The position numbers were made by a program, and so were the translations under genes. Under the pieces are notes generated by a model. It saw only the letters and a list, made by a program, of their open reading frames with translations, ran no database searches and was not told where the DNA came from. Of a stretch of DNA of 64,000 nt, positions 26,210 through 35,683 are shown piece by piece. The first letter of the stretch is position 1. Each line of letters begins with the position of its first letter. The DNA comes from Deltaproteobacteria bacterium (lineage in GTDB: Bacteria; Bdellovibrionota; Bdellovibrionia; Bdellovibrionales; JAMPXM01), in assembly GCA_017302795.1 (NCBI GenBank), contig JAFLCB010000002.1, forward strand, positions 310,001 to 374,000, given 5' to 3'.

Positions 26210-26255
26210 CCTCCTACCTTTTGGTAACGCGCCAGCGTTACCAAAAGGTAGGAGG
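26210..26255. repeat. 21-bp perfect inverted repeat just after gcvP
   Basis: Arms at 26210-26230 and 26235-26255 are perfect complements, separated by the 4-base GCCA. The arm's core reads CCTACCTTTTGGTAACGC. It sits 5 bases downstream of the gcvP stop, without a T-run on either side, so a classical terminator is not obvious. Confidence 0.85.
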
Positions 26256-26260
26256 TACCT

Positions 26261-29200
26261 CTAGGTGTAGCTCTCAAGCGGCGCACACGAACAGACGAGG
26301 TTTCGATCGCCGTGGGCGTTGTTCACGCGACCGACCGATGGCCAAAACTTTCGCTCTTGAACCCAGGCAAGCGGGTAAGCCGCTTCTTCTCTAGAATATG
26401 GTCGGCTCCAGTTTGTGTCGGTCACCATGCGCACAGTGTGCGGTGCGTTTTTCAACACGTTTTGGGTTGCATCGACTTTGCCTTCCTCAACGGCGCGAAT
26501 CTCGCTTCTGATCTGAATCATCGCCTCGCAGAATCGATCGAGCTCTTCTTTCGATTCGCTTTCGGTTGGCTCAACCATCAATGTCCCGATCACCGGCCAA
26601 GACATTGTTGGTGCGTGGAAGCCATAGTCGATCAGGCGTTTTGCGACATCTTCGACAGTGACCGTTTTCATAAAACGAAGATCGAGAATACATTCGTGCG
26701 CCACTCGACCGTTTTGACCCTTGTAAAGGATTGGATAGTGCGGAGCGAGTTTTGCCGCCACGTAATTGGCATTGAGAATTGCGACCTCGGTTGCGCGCTT
26801 CAAGCCGTCCCGGCCCATCATCGCTATATAAGCCCAGGAAATCGGCAAAATCGAGGCACTGCCGAATGGAGCCGAAGCAACCGCCGAACCATCGTGGCGA
26901 AGCCCTGTCGTTGCATCGGCCCCTTTGTGTCCAGGCACAAAATCTTTTAAATGTTCGCGAACTCCGATGGGACCGACACCGGGGCCCCCACCGCCATGCG
27001 GGATACAAAAAGTCTTGTGCAAATTGAGGTGGCAAACATCGGGACCGAAATCACCGGGGCGGCACAGTCCAACCAGTGCATTGAAATTGGCACCATCCAT
27101 ATAGACTTGGCCACCGTGCTTGTGAATAACGTCGCAGATTTCTTGAATGGCTTCTTCGAACACGCCGTGTGTCGACGGGTAGGTCACCATCAGAGCCGCG
27201 AGATTTTTAGAATGAAGATCCGCTTTCGCTTTCAAATCCGCCACATCGACGTTTCCATTTTGATCGCACTTGACGACGACGATTTTCATTCCAGCCATCG
27301 CTGCAGATGCGGGATTGGTTCCGTGAGCGGATGAAGGGATCAAACAGATATTGCGATGGACCTCACCGCGAGCTTTGTGGTAATCGCGAATCGTCAAAAG
27401 ACCTGCGTACTCGCCAGCAGAGCCGGCATTGGGCTGCAAACTTACGCGGGCAAAGCCCGTGATTTCGCAAAGCCAAGCTTCAAGATCTCGAACGAAACCT
27501 AAGTACCCTTTGGCCTGGTCAATTGGCACGAAGGGATGGATGTTTCCCATCTCCGGCCAAGTGATCGGAATCATTTCGGCCGTTGAATTCAACTTCATTG
27601 TGCAAGATCCAAGTGGGATCATCGCATGGGCGAGCGACAGGTCTTTGTTTTCAAGCCGTTTTAAGTACCGAAGCATTTCCGTCTCTGAATGGAACGAATT
27701 GAAAACTTTTTGCTGCAGAAGTGGCTGCGTGCGTTCGAGATCAGACGAATACGAAGTTACATAACTAGAAGTCGATGCGGCGTCCATAGAATCGAATCCG
27801 ACACGCGCGCCAGTGAAAAGTCGAACAAGCTTTTCGACATCTTCGCGCGTGCTTGTTTCGTCAAACGAAACGCCTAGAGCCGTAATTTGCGAATCGATGG
27901 CGCTGGATTTTGCGGTGTAGGTTCGTAGGTTCATTCCCTCTTTTTGTGCTGCTTCGACAACGGCCTTTGCTTTCTCTGAATTCGAGAAGGGCACTACGAC
28001 AGTGTCAAAAAAGTGCTTTGATTCTGGCGCCGCGCTATTTTTCCCAAGGCCATTAGCGAACGCGATCGCAAGACGATTCACTCGTTTAGCAATTCTGCGA
28101 AGGCCTTGTGGTCCATGATAAATGGCATACATCGAAGCCATTACAGCTAGCAGAACTTGGGCGGTGCAGATGTTGGAGGTCGCTTTTTCGCGACGGATAT
28201 GCTGTTCGCGAGTTTGAAGAGCCAAGCGCAAGCCAGGCTTTCCTTGAGAATCTATCGAGACACCTACAAGGCGACCCGGGATTGAGCGCTTGTACTCATC
28301 CTTGGTCGCAAAGTACGCGGCATGCGGGCCGCCGAATCCCATCGGCACACCAAAGCGCTGTGTCGTACCGACGCAAACATCCGCATCAAACGCAGAAGGA
28401 GGCTGCATCACTGTCAATGCAAGTGGATCGGCTGCAACTATCAAAAGGTTTTTTGCTGCGTGCGCGCTGGCAGAAAAAGACTTCAGTGCTGCGAGGGACT
28501 CAGACACTGCACCTCGAGTGTCTGGGTATTGAATGAGACAGCCGAAACTTTCGGCCGAGAACTTAAACAGAGCAGGCTTTTGAACGACTACGTTGATTCC
28601 AAGTGGCTCTGCGCGGCGGGCAAGAACTTCGATTGTTTGTGGGTGGCAGGTGTCGGCGACAAAAAAGGTTTTCGCGCCAGACCCATCGTTCTTTACGTTG
28701 TCGGAAACTTGAAACGCCATTGCCATTGCCTCGGCTGCGGCGGTGCCTTCGTCAAGTAGCGAGGCATTCGCGATCTGCATTCCAGTCAGTTCCATGATCA
28801 GCGTTTGAAAGTTAAGAATAGCCTCTAAACGGCCTTGGGAAATCTCAGCCTGGTAAGGCGTGTAGGCAGTGTACCACCCTGGATTTTCCAAAATGTTTCG
28901 CAGGATGACTGGCGGGGTAATTGTCCCGTAGTACCCTTGGCCCAAAAAGCTCTTCAAAACTTTATTCGATGAGGCCATCTCCCAAGCGCGGGTAAGCACC
29001 GTCGCCTCCGACTGTCCGGCCGGTAAGTCGAGAGTTTTTTTGAGCCGAATGGCTTTCGGGATAGTTTCGTCGATCAGTTGGTCAAGATGGCTAGCGCCGA
29101 TTGATTTCAGCATTTCGCTGATATCGCCTTCGCGAGGGCCGATGTGGCGACCTGTAAATTCGAAAGAATTTTCAAGATCTTGAAAGGAAGCCTGGCCAGA

Positions 29201-29296
29201 GGCTGCAAGGCCACCAGCTGTGGGCAAGTGTAGGCTATTTTTAGACGCTATAACGGGGTCGAGATTGGAATTGTTCATGTCCAAAATAGCTATCAT
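26261..29296 (-). CDS. gcvP: Glycine dehydrogenase (decarboxylating), P protein
   Basis: Fused P protein of the glycine cleavage complex, 1011 residues (usual size about 950-1000). It decarboxylates glycine with PLP and loads the aminomethyl group on lipoyl-GcvH. The N-terminal half has FTGRHIGP and [16 protein letters not shown]-type motifs (here [13 protein letters not shown]); the PLP lysine is in [18 protein letters not shown] at about residue 761. The longest frame starts at 29296; an ATG six codons later (MNNSNLDP) is an alternative. It is separated by 36 bases from the upstream cyclic-nucleotide-binding gene, so they may be one transcript. A 21-bp palindrome follows the stop. Confidence 0.97.
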   Translation of the reverse strand: MIAILDMNNSNLDPVIASKNSLHLPTAGGLAASGQASFQDLENSFEFTGRHIGPREGDISEMLKSIGASHLDQLIDETIPKAIRLKKTLDLPAGQSEATVLTRAWEMASSNKVLKSFLGQGYYGTITPPVILRNILENPGWYTAYTPYQAEISQGRLEAILNFQTLIMELTGMQIANASLLDEGTAAAEAMAMAFQVSDNVKNDGSGAKTFFVADTCHPQTIEVLARRAEPLGINVVVQKPALFKFSAESFGCLIQYPDTRGAVSESLAALKSFSASAHAAKNLLIVAADPLALTVMQPPSAFDADVCVGTTQRFGVPMGFGGPHAAYFATKDEYKRSIPGRLVGVSIDSQGKPGLRLALQTREQHIRREKATSNICTAQVLLAVMASMYAIYHGPQGLRRIAKRVNRLAIAFANGLGKNSAAPESKHFFDTVVVPFSNSEKAKAVVEAAQKEGMNLRTYTAKSSAIDSQITALGVSFDETSTREDVEKLVRLFTGARVGFDSMDAASTSSYVTSYSSDLERTQPLLQQKVFNSFHSETEMLRYLKRLENKDLSLAHAMIPLGSCTMKLNSTAEMIPITWPEMGNIHPFVPIDQAKGYLGFVRDLEAWLCEITGFARVSLQPNAGSAGEYAGLLTIRDYHKARGEVHRNICLIPSSAHGTNPASAAMAGMKIVVVKCDQNGNVDVADLKAKADLHSKNLAALMVTYPSTHGVFEEAIQEICDVIHKHGGQVYMDGANFNALVGLCRPGDFGPDVCHLNLHKTFCIPHGGGGPGVGPIGVREHLKDFVPGHKGADATTGLRHDGSAVASAPFGSASILPISWAYIAMMGRDGLKRATEVAILNANYVAAKLAPHYPILYKGQNGRVAHECILDLRFMKTVTVEDVAKRLIDYGFHAPTMSWPVIGTLMVEPTESESKEELDRFCEAMIQIRSEIRAVEEGKVDATQNVLKNAPHTVRMVTDTNWSRPYSREEAAYPLAWVQERKFWPSVGRVNNAHGDRNLVCSCAPLESYT

Positions 29297-29314
29297 GCGA
29301 GCGCGATCGCTCGC
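29297..29314. repeat. Hairpin at the gcvP start
   Basis: GCGAGCG (29297-29303) pairs with CGCTCGC (29308-29314) around CGAT, directly before the gcvP start codon. It could affect translation start but this is inference. Confidence 0.4.
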
Positions 29315-29332
29315 TAGGTGATTTTGCTTGTT

Positions 29333-29920
29333 TTACGACTTCTTGGTCGCCGGGGCATGCGAGCCCGAAGCTTCGTAAACTGAGAAATCAAAGTCTGTGA
29401 CGGTTTCGTCCGATTCAGCCTGTTTAATCCGAGTTGATCTGCTAGTGTCCGAGTACTCAGCAGCATCCATCGCCTTGCTTGCGGCTCTTCCAAGACCGAT
29501 ATTCGTTTGGGTCTTTTCAAGTCCCGTTTGAAGGGCGCGAACGATGTCATTGGTAAGGCGAACACGTTCAACCAGTGCTCGCATAACGGACAATGCCCAT
29601 TCGGGTAGTTCACTCAATAGCTGATTGTAGGCCTCAGGACTTACGCGGGCCGCCACAATGTCGGTGATCGCCCTGGCAGATGCAGAGCGAGGCTTTCGAT
29701 CGAGCATGGCGAACTCGCCAAGGCTGTTGCCGGCAGTCACTATCGCCAGTTGCACCTCTTCGCCCGCTGGGCCGCGTTTGAAGATTTCGACTTCACCTTC
29801 TTGGATTATGAAAAAATGAAACGAGGTCTCATCTTCTTGGAAGAGAATCTCTCCGGTGCGAAAATGAACCTGTTCGATTTGCTGACCGTAGGAGTCACCG
29901 CTCTGTTGAGTTTCGCTCAT
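29333..29920 (-). CDS. Cyclic-nucleotide-binding domain protein
   Basis: A 195-residue protein with one cNMP-binding beta-roll: FRTGEILFQEDETSFHFFIIQEGEVEIFKRG, then GNSLGEFAMLDRKPRSASARAITD, the phosphate-binding cassette (GEFAMLDxxPRSAS). It has no DNA-binding helix-turn-helix, so it is not a classical CRP. After the domain comes an acidic, low-complexity tail ending SGSHAPATKKS. It likely senses a cyclic (di)nucleotide and acts on a partner. It lies just before gcvP and after a coiled-coil gene on the same strand, so these may be expressed together. Nothing visible says what it controls. Confidence 0.85.
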   Translation of the reverse strand: MSETQQSGDSYGQQIEQVHFRTGEILFQEDETSFHFFIIQEGEVEIFKRGPAGEEVQLAIVTAGNSLGEFAMLDRKPRSASARAITDIVAARVSPEAYNQLLSELPEWALSVMRALVERVRLTNDIVRALQTGLEKTQTNIGLGRAASKAMDAAEYSDTSRSTRIKQAESDETVTDFDFSVYEASGSHAPATKKS

Positions 29921-29988
29921 GCCTCATGTTGCCGCCTTCCGGGCATCTCGAGCAACGGAGTCATGAGGCAAATCGGTCAACCAGGCCC

Positions 29989-30360
29989 TTAGGCGCGTTT
30001 GACTGTTTTACGGGCAGAAGTCTTACGCTTTGCGCCAGTTTTTGGGACGCTCTTTGGCGAAGCTGAGGATTTCGATTTGGCGCGAGTCCCAGCCTTTTTT
30101 CCGCTCAATTGGCGGCGGATTTTAGCAATTTCTTGCTTCACCTGTTTTTCGATTTTCTTTTTCTCCACTTCGATCTTCTTCTGGAGTTTTTGCGCTTTTG
30201 CTCGCGCCTGTCTCACTGACTTTTCGATGTGGGCGACTTCCGATTCACCGCGTTTGCGTATTTCTGAAGCCAGCCGATTGAGCTCAGCTTTCAAGACCTG
30301 AACGTCCGCGAGTTGTGTGATCTTGTTCAGTTCGAGATTGATGTTTGCGAATTTGGCCAT
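29989..30360 (-). CDS. Lysine-rich coiled-coil protein
   Basis: A 123-residue basic protein. Residues about 15-75 predict a continuous helix with heptad pattern (AEIRKRGESEVAHIEKSVRQ, then QKKIEVEKKKIEKQVKQEI), followed by a Lys/Arg/Ser-rich tail (GTRAKSKSSASPKSVPK), the kind of tail seen in histone H1-like or nucleoid-binding proteins. CAGGAG lies 8 bases before the ATG. It could bind nucleic acid or act as a structural spacer; I do not know its role. Confidence 0.7.
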   Translation of the reverse strand: MAKFANINLELNKITQLADVQVLKAELNRLASEIRKRGESEVAHIEKSVRQARAKAQKLQKKIEVEKKKIEKQVKQEIAKIRRQLSGKKAGTRAKSKSSASPKSVPKTGAKRKTSARKTVKRA

Positions 30361-30495
30361 ACGATTTCTCCTGTAGAGATTAAGCCTTTGGAAATTGACA
30401 GCTATGAGTTACCACCATCCGTTCGAGCGAGTCGAGAAATCTCGGTTAGATTGTGAAAAGAATCGGGTCCGTGGACCCCTTATTAGGAACAGGTC

Positions 30496-31599
30496 ATGAA
30501 ACTTTCAGCCTCTCACATCTCAATCAAAACCAAGCGCTCCGCCCGAAAACTGCCACTTTGTGCGCTTGCTGTCAGTTTTGTCGTCTCGACCTCGGTCGCA
30601 AACGGCAGCGCTCTCGTAAAGCCGGACCAAGAATATCTTGAGTGCGGCTCGCGACCTGAAATGGGCACACCATTTAAAATCTGCCTCGTGATAAAAGCCC
30701 ATCAAAAAGCTCAAGCGAGGGAAGACATCGCAGCTTCATTCAAGGAAATACAAAACATCAATTCCTGGATGAGTGATTGGCTTCCGGAAACCGAGCTGTC
30801 CCTGGTTAACCAGTCGGCCGGGGAAAAACCGGTGAAGGTGGGCGCTGATTTACTGCGGGTCTTACGTGAAACATTGGCTGTCGCCAGCGACTCGAGTGGC
30901 GCCTTGGACCCAAGTTTCAATGTCATGTGGGGAACCTACAGCTTCAAAAAAGGCGAAGAACGAGAAGCGACCGACGAAGAAATCCGGACAAGGTTACCCT
31001 TGATCGACTGGCGGAAAGTTATCGTCGACCCGGAAAACAGCACGATTTTCCTCAAAGACAAAGGCATGAAAATTGGTTTAGGCGCCGTTGGTCAAAGTTA
31101 TGCTGCCGATCGTATCGTTGAGCTCATGAAGAAGAAGAAATATGTCGGCGGCTTTGTGGATGGCAGCGGCGATACAGTTTTTTGGGGCCATAAACCAGGT
31201 GGCGCACTTTGGACAACTGGTGTGCGAGATCCAACCAACAAGGATGCTGTTCTTTTGCGAATCTATGGGACGGACTTTGCCATCACGACTTGCGGTGATG
31301 ACGAAAAGTATTTTTTTCGAGATGGACGCCGGGTGCACCACGTGCTTGATCCCAAAACTGGGCGTCCGGCTATGAAAAGTCGCCAAGTGACGGTGATTGC
31401 GAAGCGTGGCTTTACTGCTGACGCTTGGGACACGGCGGCTTTCGTGATTGGCGCCGATCTCGCGATTCCTCTTCTTGAGAAAAAAGGGCTTCGAGCTATT
31501 TTTGTCGAGCCCGATGGGACTGTGAAGTTGACGAAGGGATTAAAAAAAGAATCCAGCAGCTGGGGCGAAGGCTATATAGTCACTGGAGCGCTGAAGTAA
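30496..31599 (+). CDS. apbE: FAD:protein FMN transferase (ApbE family)
   Basis: ApbE attaches FMN covalently to threonine/serine of flavoproteins in the cell envelope. The 367-residue protein has a basic N-terminal signal region (LPLCALAVSFVVSTSVANG), then MGTPFKICL, WMSDWLPETELSLVNQS, GALDPSFNVMW, then the FAD site IGLGAVGQSYAADRIVELM, VDGSGDTVFWG, and the C-terminal HHVLDPKTGRPAMKSR and ADAWDTAAFVIG. All are family hallmarks. Its ATG has AGGAACAGG upstream. It lies about 7 kb from the DUF4266/DUF3570/TlpA block, genes that in my recollection occur next to apbE elsewhere. Confidence 0.95.
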   Translation: MKLSASHISIKTKRSARKLPLCALAVSFVVSTSVANGSALVKPDQEYLECGSRPEMGTPFKICLVIKAHQKAQAREDIAASFKEIQNINSWMSDWLPETELSLVNQSAGEKPVKVGADLLRVLRETLAVASDSSGALDPSFNVMWGTYSFKKGEEREATDEEIRTRLPLIDWRKVIVDPENSTIFLKDKGMKIGLGAVGQSYAADRIVELMKKKKYVGGFVDGSGDTVFWGHKPGGALWTTGVRDPTNKDAVLLRIYGTDFAITTCGDDEKYFFRDGRRVHHVLDPKTGRPAMKSRQVTVIAKRGFTADAWDTAAFVIGADLAIPLLEKKGLRAIFVEPDGTVKLTKGLKKESSSWGEGYIVTGALK

Positions 31600-31607
31600 T
31601 TCCCCGG

Positions 31608-33035
31608 TTAAGTGCTTTCTCGGAAGCGGCGATCTTTAAGGTAACGATCAAAAAAAGATTGCACAGCATCGACGGCTTGTTCAGGTTCCATGCCGCTTTG
31701 CAGAACCAAAATCGCGGCAATCTCATTCAAGCTTCTCTTGCCATCTACCTGGGCCAAAACCCAAGCCATGGTGGCGTAGGTTTCGCCGCTATTTGTAAAG
31801 GGCGCAAGCTTTGGAACTGCAAGAGATGGATTGCGAATCCACTCCACTCGGTCATCCAAGCTTGGCATGGAGTTTTCCGCGGCTGAGCTTGATTTTGCTT
31901 CATGCTTGTTGGATTTCCTCCAGGTAAAGACAGTCATTGTTTCGAAACGACGATGATTGTCTTGGTCAGACTGCAGGTAGGGAGTTTCGACCAGCGAAGA
32001 AGAAAGCGGAATCCAGCCAAGGGACTTTCCGATTTCTTCCGCCTCCGCGAGACTGATATTATCGACTTCATTTTGAAAGTTGAAAAACCAGGCGCCGCAG
32101 TTGACCCAGTGGCCGTCTGGCTTGAGGACTCGGTAAATGCTAGCGGTCAATTCAGAAAAACGCCGGGGCAAAATATCGACCAGCCAAGGCGAAATACAAA
32201 TATCAAAAGTTTCTTTCTGAAAGGGGAGGGCATACACGTCGCCAAAAACAAATTTTAGATTCGTCGCTTGGCCTTTTGGAGCGACGAGGTCAATCGACTC
32301 GCCAGGATTCAAACGATCGCGCGGAGAAACAGAAAATGTAACGGCCTTGAGCTTTTCGCCATCATTGACCGACTTCGCAGCTAGCAAAAGCACAGGATTC
32401 AAATCGAAGGCGACAATCAAAGAGTCTGGAAACTGTTTTGCAATGTCATAAGCAAGTCGACTTGCACCCGAGCCCAATACCAAAATCCGCATCCGTTGAT
32501 TGTGCTGAATTTCAACGGGAATCGCTGCGAGTGTTGTTTCTAAAAGTGTTCGGTTTTCACGGTCGGCGAGTGCTTTGCCAGAGCCCCAATCCCTCGCTAC
32601 ATTCGGAAAATAGCCCAGGAGACCTTGGCTAAAGGGAAGCCGATACCCAAATGCTGTTTTTTTCGGAAGTGAGAGTTTGGTCCCGGGCTTCATAGGCTCG
32701 AGAATCCGCTTTAGAGTTTCAAGCTGCTGAATTTTCAGCATTCGAATTTTTTCAATTCGCTGTTTTGTCAGGGCGGACGACGAATCTCTACTGGCTTCTT
32801 TGAGATCGGAAATATCGGCCGCATATTCGTGCAGCAGTCGATCGGCGCGTTCACGCCAGTTTGCAAGCACGTGTTTCGGGTCTGGAAAAAGCCAGGGGAT
32901 ATCAGAAACTTTTGGGTAGGTCGCGGCGGCGCAAACAAGCTGGTGGCCAGCGTCCTCCAAAATTTCGCCGGACGTTGGGCAGGCAAAAATGTTTCTACCT
33001 AAGTGCGGTTCTGGGCGCGTTTGAGAAGATTTCAT
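31608..33035 (-). CDS. Three-part SAM methyltransferase of unknown function
   Basis: A 475-residue protein. The N-terminus holds a Trm112-like zinc-finger-type segment (FACPTSGEILEDAGHQLVCAAATYPKVSDIPWL); a central class I methyltransferase domain follows with SAM site RILVLGSGASRLAYDIA and then FDICISPWLVDILPRRF and YRVLKPDGHWVNCG; the last ~90 residues (NSGETYATMAWVLAQVDGKRSLNEIAAILV) look like a PqqD-type winged-helix part. The end of the methyltransferase part is similar in style to the N2227/carnosine methyltransferase-like group. Its stop lies 9 bases after the stop of the convergent apbE. Substrate unknown. Confidence 0.75.
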   Translation of the reverse strand: MKSSQTRPEPHLGRNIFACPTSGEILEDAGHQLVCAAATYPKVSDIPWLFPDPKHVLANWRERADRLLHEYAADISDLKEASRDSSSALTKQRIEKIRMLKIQQLETLKRILEPMKPGTKLSLPKKTAFGYRLPFSQGLLGYFPNVARDWGSGKALADRENRTLLETTLAAIPVEIQHNQRMRILVLGSGASRLAYDIAKQFPDSLIVAFDLNPVLLLAAKSVNDGEKLKAVTFSVSPRDRLNPGESIDLVAPKGQATNLKFVFGDVYALPFQKETFDICISPWLVDILPRRFSELTASIYRVLKPDGHWVNCGAWFFNFQNEVDNISLAEAEEIGKSLGWIPLSSSLVETPYLQSDQDNHRRFETMTVFTWRKSNKHEAKSSSAAENSMPSLDDRVEWIRNPSLAVPKLAPFTNSGETYATMAWVLAQVDGKRSLNEIAAILVLQSGMEPEQAVDAVQSFFDRYLKDRRFREST

Positions 33036-33069
33036 ACCTTCCCAATTGTACGCCGAATTTTAGTTTGGA

Positions 33070-33957
33070 TCACTGCGCTTGAAGAATTTCGAATTCAAAC
33101 TGGACTGTGTCAGTCGCTGGTACTGCTCCAGGATATTCAAAAATCGCGGATCCAGCAGCAAGAGTTCCGTTCGCTAAAGTGGTATTTGCAGCCAACGTTC
33201 GATCGATGCTGATAAATGTTGTGGCAGTTGGAATTCGAACACCGTTAATCATGACGAACATCGACTTTACCCGCAATGGGAGTGTGCCGGTTTGAAGGCG
33301 CGGTCGCGCGATGACATAGGCGGGCGGATTGATTGCGGTATCAACGCGAACCTGGAAATCCAACTGCGCAGCGCCTATGTTCGTCGAGCCGAGTTGCAAC
33401 TGACCGGAGAGGTTGTTGAAAATCCGGACTTGCAGTGCCGCCGTCGCCGTCAAAGGAAGTGGCTGAGTGCGCACGGTGATAACGGCACCATCACCTTCTC
33501 CGCCTCCGCTTTTACAGCTATTGAAATTTGTTTCCGCTATAGAAAGTACAGCTTCATGCTCTGGACCACCCGCTGCACCACCGTGACTCGGGTTGAGTGC
33601 GTACGTTCGAAAATTGGTTGCAGTCGTTTTGACAAATTCAGCGTAGGCGAGTGCCGGATCGGTGAGAGCAAATTTCGGGGACTGAGTTCCACCGTGACAA
33701 GACACGCAGTTTTGTTGACCGAATTTCTGGTAGGTTTTTCCGTACGTTTCTTCAAGCGTCGATCCGCAAACGAATTTGCCAAGACCAGAAAGCGCGGAGT
33801 CATCGAGCGGAACGAAATCGGTACCACAGTTCTGAAAGAGTAGAATACATATGGCCGAAGAAAGCCCAATCGCCAAGCGCTGACCAAAGCCGCGACTTGG
33901 GCGACTGGTTTTACTTTTGACTTCGATTTCCGATGTCTGTTGCTCGGCCTCAGACAT
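33070..33957 (-). CDS. c-type-heme lipoprotein with FQNC lipobox
   Basis: Beginning at 33957 (MSEAEQQ), with GGGGG just upstream, the protein has a basic N-terminus and the hydrophobic segment LAIGLSSAICILLFQNC, whose terminal Cys looks like a lipid anchor, followed by NCVSCHGGTQ, a c-type heme attachment motif. The later part is beta-rich and soluble (IRNNLSGQLQLGS-type stretches). So it is an envelope cytochrome c-like lipoprotein. It is the last gene of a minus-strand block whose other members are a heme protein, an FQNC lipoprotein and a Tat-exported protein. Function unknown. Confidence 0.75.
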   Translation of the reverse strand: MSEAEQQTSEIEVKSKTSRPSRGFGQRLAIGLSSAICILLFQNCGTDFVPLDDSALSGLGKFVCGSTLEETYGKTYQKFGQQNCVSCHGGTQSPKFALTDPALAYAEFVKTTATNFRTYALNPSHGGAAGGPEHEAVLSIAETNFNSCKSGGGEGDGAVITVRTQPLPLTATAALQVRIFNNLSGQLQLGSTNIGAAQLDFQVRVDTAINPPAYVIARPRLQTGTLPLRVKSMFVMINGVRIPTATTFISIDRTLAANTTLANGTLAAGSAIFEYPGAVPATDTVQFEFEILQAQ

Positions 33958-34067
33958 TTTTCCCCCTTGGACCATCATACGTTCCGCTAAAGTACCGCCG
34001 TCTTTACAGCGCAGTCAGCGAGTGTGAAGAAAGCACTCGCTGACTGTTGAAAACGAGGTCCCTCTTT

Positions 34068-35603
34068 TTAAGAGGCGACCGGAAGGATACGAACTAACTC
34101 ACCATCGATGTCAGATCGTTGGAAAAGTCCTGGATAAATCGCCTCGAACTTTTTCAAGTTGTCGCCACCAGCAAACGAGAGCCAGTTTGCGACGGCCGCG
34201 GCCGCTGCCTTTTGCGGAGTACCGACAACCGTATCGTCCGATGCCCCTTGACCAGGAGTGTAGAATCCTAACTGGTGCTTGAACGCATCGTTTTTTACTC
34301 CGGGACGTGATGTTGGATGGAAGGCCAAGAACAACACCTCGCCGCGCGTACCAGAGTCGTTTGTTGCGCCTACTCCGTAAGCAGAGTCCCTTGGAGAACT
34401 GACGGACCCGTCACTGACAACATAAATGAAGACTGGTTTGTTCATCACTGCTGCAGTTTCTAAAACTCGGCCAATCAATTCGCCGTTTCGAAGGTCGGTC
34501 GTGTTTTGGTTGGCGCGACCGTTGCCATGATAGTCGTTACCGCCGAGGTCGATCGAACAAGTTGAAGAGTTGCCTTTGAGCGCGTTATACACCATCGCAG
34601 CTTGCGCATAGTTTGCGCCAGCTTTGTTGGCAGGGTTGATTCCCCAAATCGCTGCCACCGATGCGTCTTCACCCGGGTCGATCCCTGGCGACGTGTTAGC
34701 AGCTAACTCGATATTCTTACCGGTCGCGCACTCGACGACTTTCGCGAGCATTGTTCCCGACGCGCTACCAGGCGAGGCGACAGTGCGGGCTTGCGAACCA
34801 GAAAGCGAGTTCACGAGTTCCAAAAGTTTCTTACGACGGGGCGCTGTGAGGCGAGTCGCAAGTGTTCCCGCAGGCGCAAGTGCCCCAGAAATATCTGTGT
34901 AGTTACGAACGATCAGCGGAGCAGCTGGACGCACGATTGCTGGCAATTGACCAACGCCAGTACCTGTACCGTCGCGGGTCCCTAAATTTGGGAGCAAGTC
35001 ACCTGTGAGGCCAGCGGCCAAAACACCGCCCGTTGGATCGGCTGGGTTGTTCGACGTATCGTCACCCGACGCCGTACAAGCGTTAACAAGTGTTGTCTTG
35101 TCGATGGTCGATTGAGCCGCGCGAAGGCTGATGCCCAGGAACATGTGCCCCATCGGTACACCAGCGTTACGTGTTCCCGAGACGCGAACTCCGGGTTGGA
35201 ACATATTCGAACCAAGAGTGTCGTTTGTGAACACGCCTTGATCTGAACCAAGACCTAAAAGGTCATAGCGAAGAAGTGGCTGTCGATCTTCACCAAGTGG
35301 TGGAAGATTTCCAGAAATACTGTTTCCGCCAGAAAGATTCACCACGACGAAGGCAGGCATCGCAGCGCCTGCGACCTGACATGAGTCATTGTTTTGCCCG
35401 AACGCAAACTCCGGCCGGGCAAGAACGTTCAGGATGGACGGAGCCATGATCGAGCCCGAAAATCCCAGAAGTCCCGTCGAAAGGAACTCACGTCGAGTTG
35501 TTGGTTTCGGATGATCTTTGTGAAGGACTATAATGCGCTCTTCACCAGATGCTTCGTCGACGACTTTTTTACTGATGACGTTATCGTCTTTTCGTTCTTT
35601 CAT
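34068..35603 (-). CDS. Tat-exported DUF1501-like protein
   Basis: From ATG 35603 the protein reads MKERKDDNVISKK... and then TTRREFLSTGLLGFSGSIM, a twin-arginine signal (RRxFL), so it is exported folded, via Tat. The mature protein includes PAFVVVNLSGGNSISGNL and SIDLGGNDYHGNG, then FIYVVSDGSVSSPRDS and VLFLAFHPTSRPG, a layout like DUF1501 proteins, which in other groups pair with cytochrome-c-type PSD1 proteins. GGGGG lies 5 bases before the ATG. A longer frame from 35663 is less likely. The match is by pattern, not by alignment. Confidence 0.7.
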   Translation of the reverse strand: MKERKDDNVISKKVVDEASGEERIIVLHKDHPKPTTRREFLSTGLLGFSGSIMAPSILNVLARPEFAFGQNNDSCQVAGAAMPAFVVVNLSGGNSISGNLPPLGEDRQPLLRYDLLGLGSDQGVFTNDTLGSNMFQPGVRVSGTRNAGVPMGHMFLGISLRAAQSTIDKTTLVNACTASGDDTSNNPADPTGGVLAAGLTGDLLPNLGTRDGTGTGVGQLPAIVRPAAPLIVRNYTDISGALAPAGTLATRLTAPRRKKLLELVNSLSGSQARTVASPGSASGTMLAKVVECATGKNIELAANTSPGIDPGEDASVAAIWGINPANKAGANYAQAAMVYNALKGNSSTCSIDLGGNDYHGNGRANQNTTDLRNGELIGRVLETAAVMNKPVFIYVVSDGSVSSPRDSAYGVGATNDSGTRGEVLFLAFHPTSRPGVKNDAFKHQLGFYTPGQGASDDTVVGTPQKAAAAAVANWLSFAGGDNLKKFEAIYPGLFQRSDIDGELVRILPVAS

Positions 35604-35683
35604 ATATCCCCCAAAAAAAGTACCTGCGACCTCTTTATCGGCAGGTTTCCGCCGATATTTCACCCCTAAAACACCCTAAGGAC

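Noticed and set aside
26312-26950. Plus-strand open frame (212 codons) opposite gcvP
   Set aside because: Shadow of a certain gene; no ribosome binding site or recognisable motif.
29297-29332. Possible glycine riboswitch before gcvP
   Set aside because: Only 36 bases separate gcvP from the upstream gene, too short for the known tandem aptamer, and no conserved aptamer pattern is visible.
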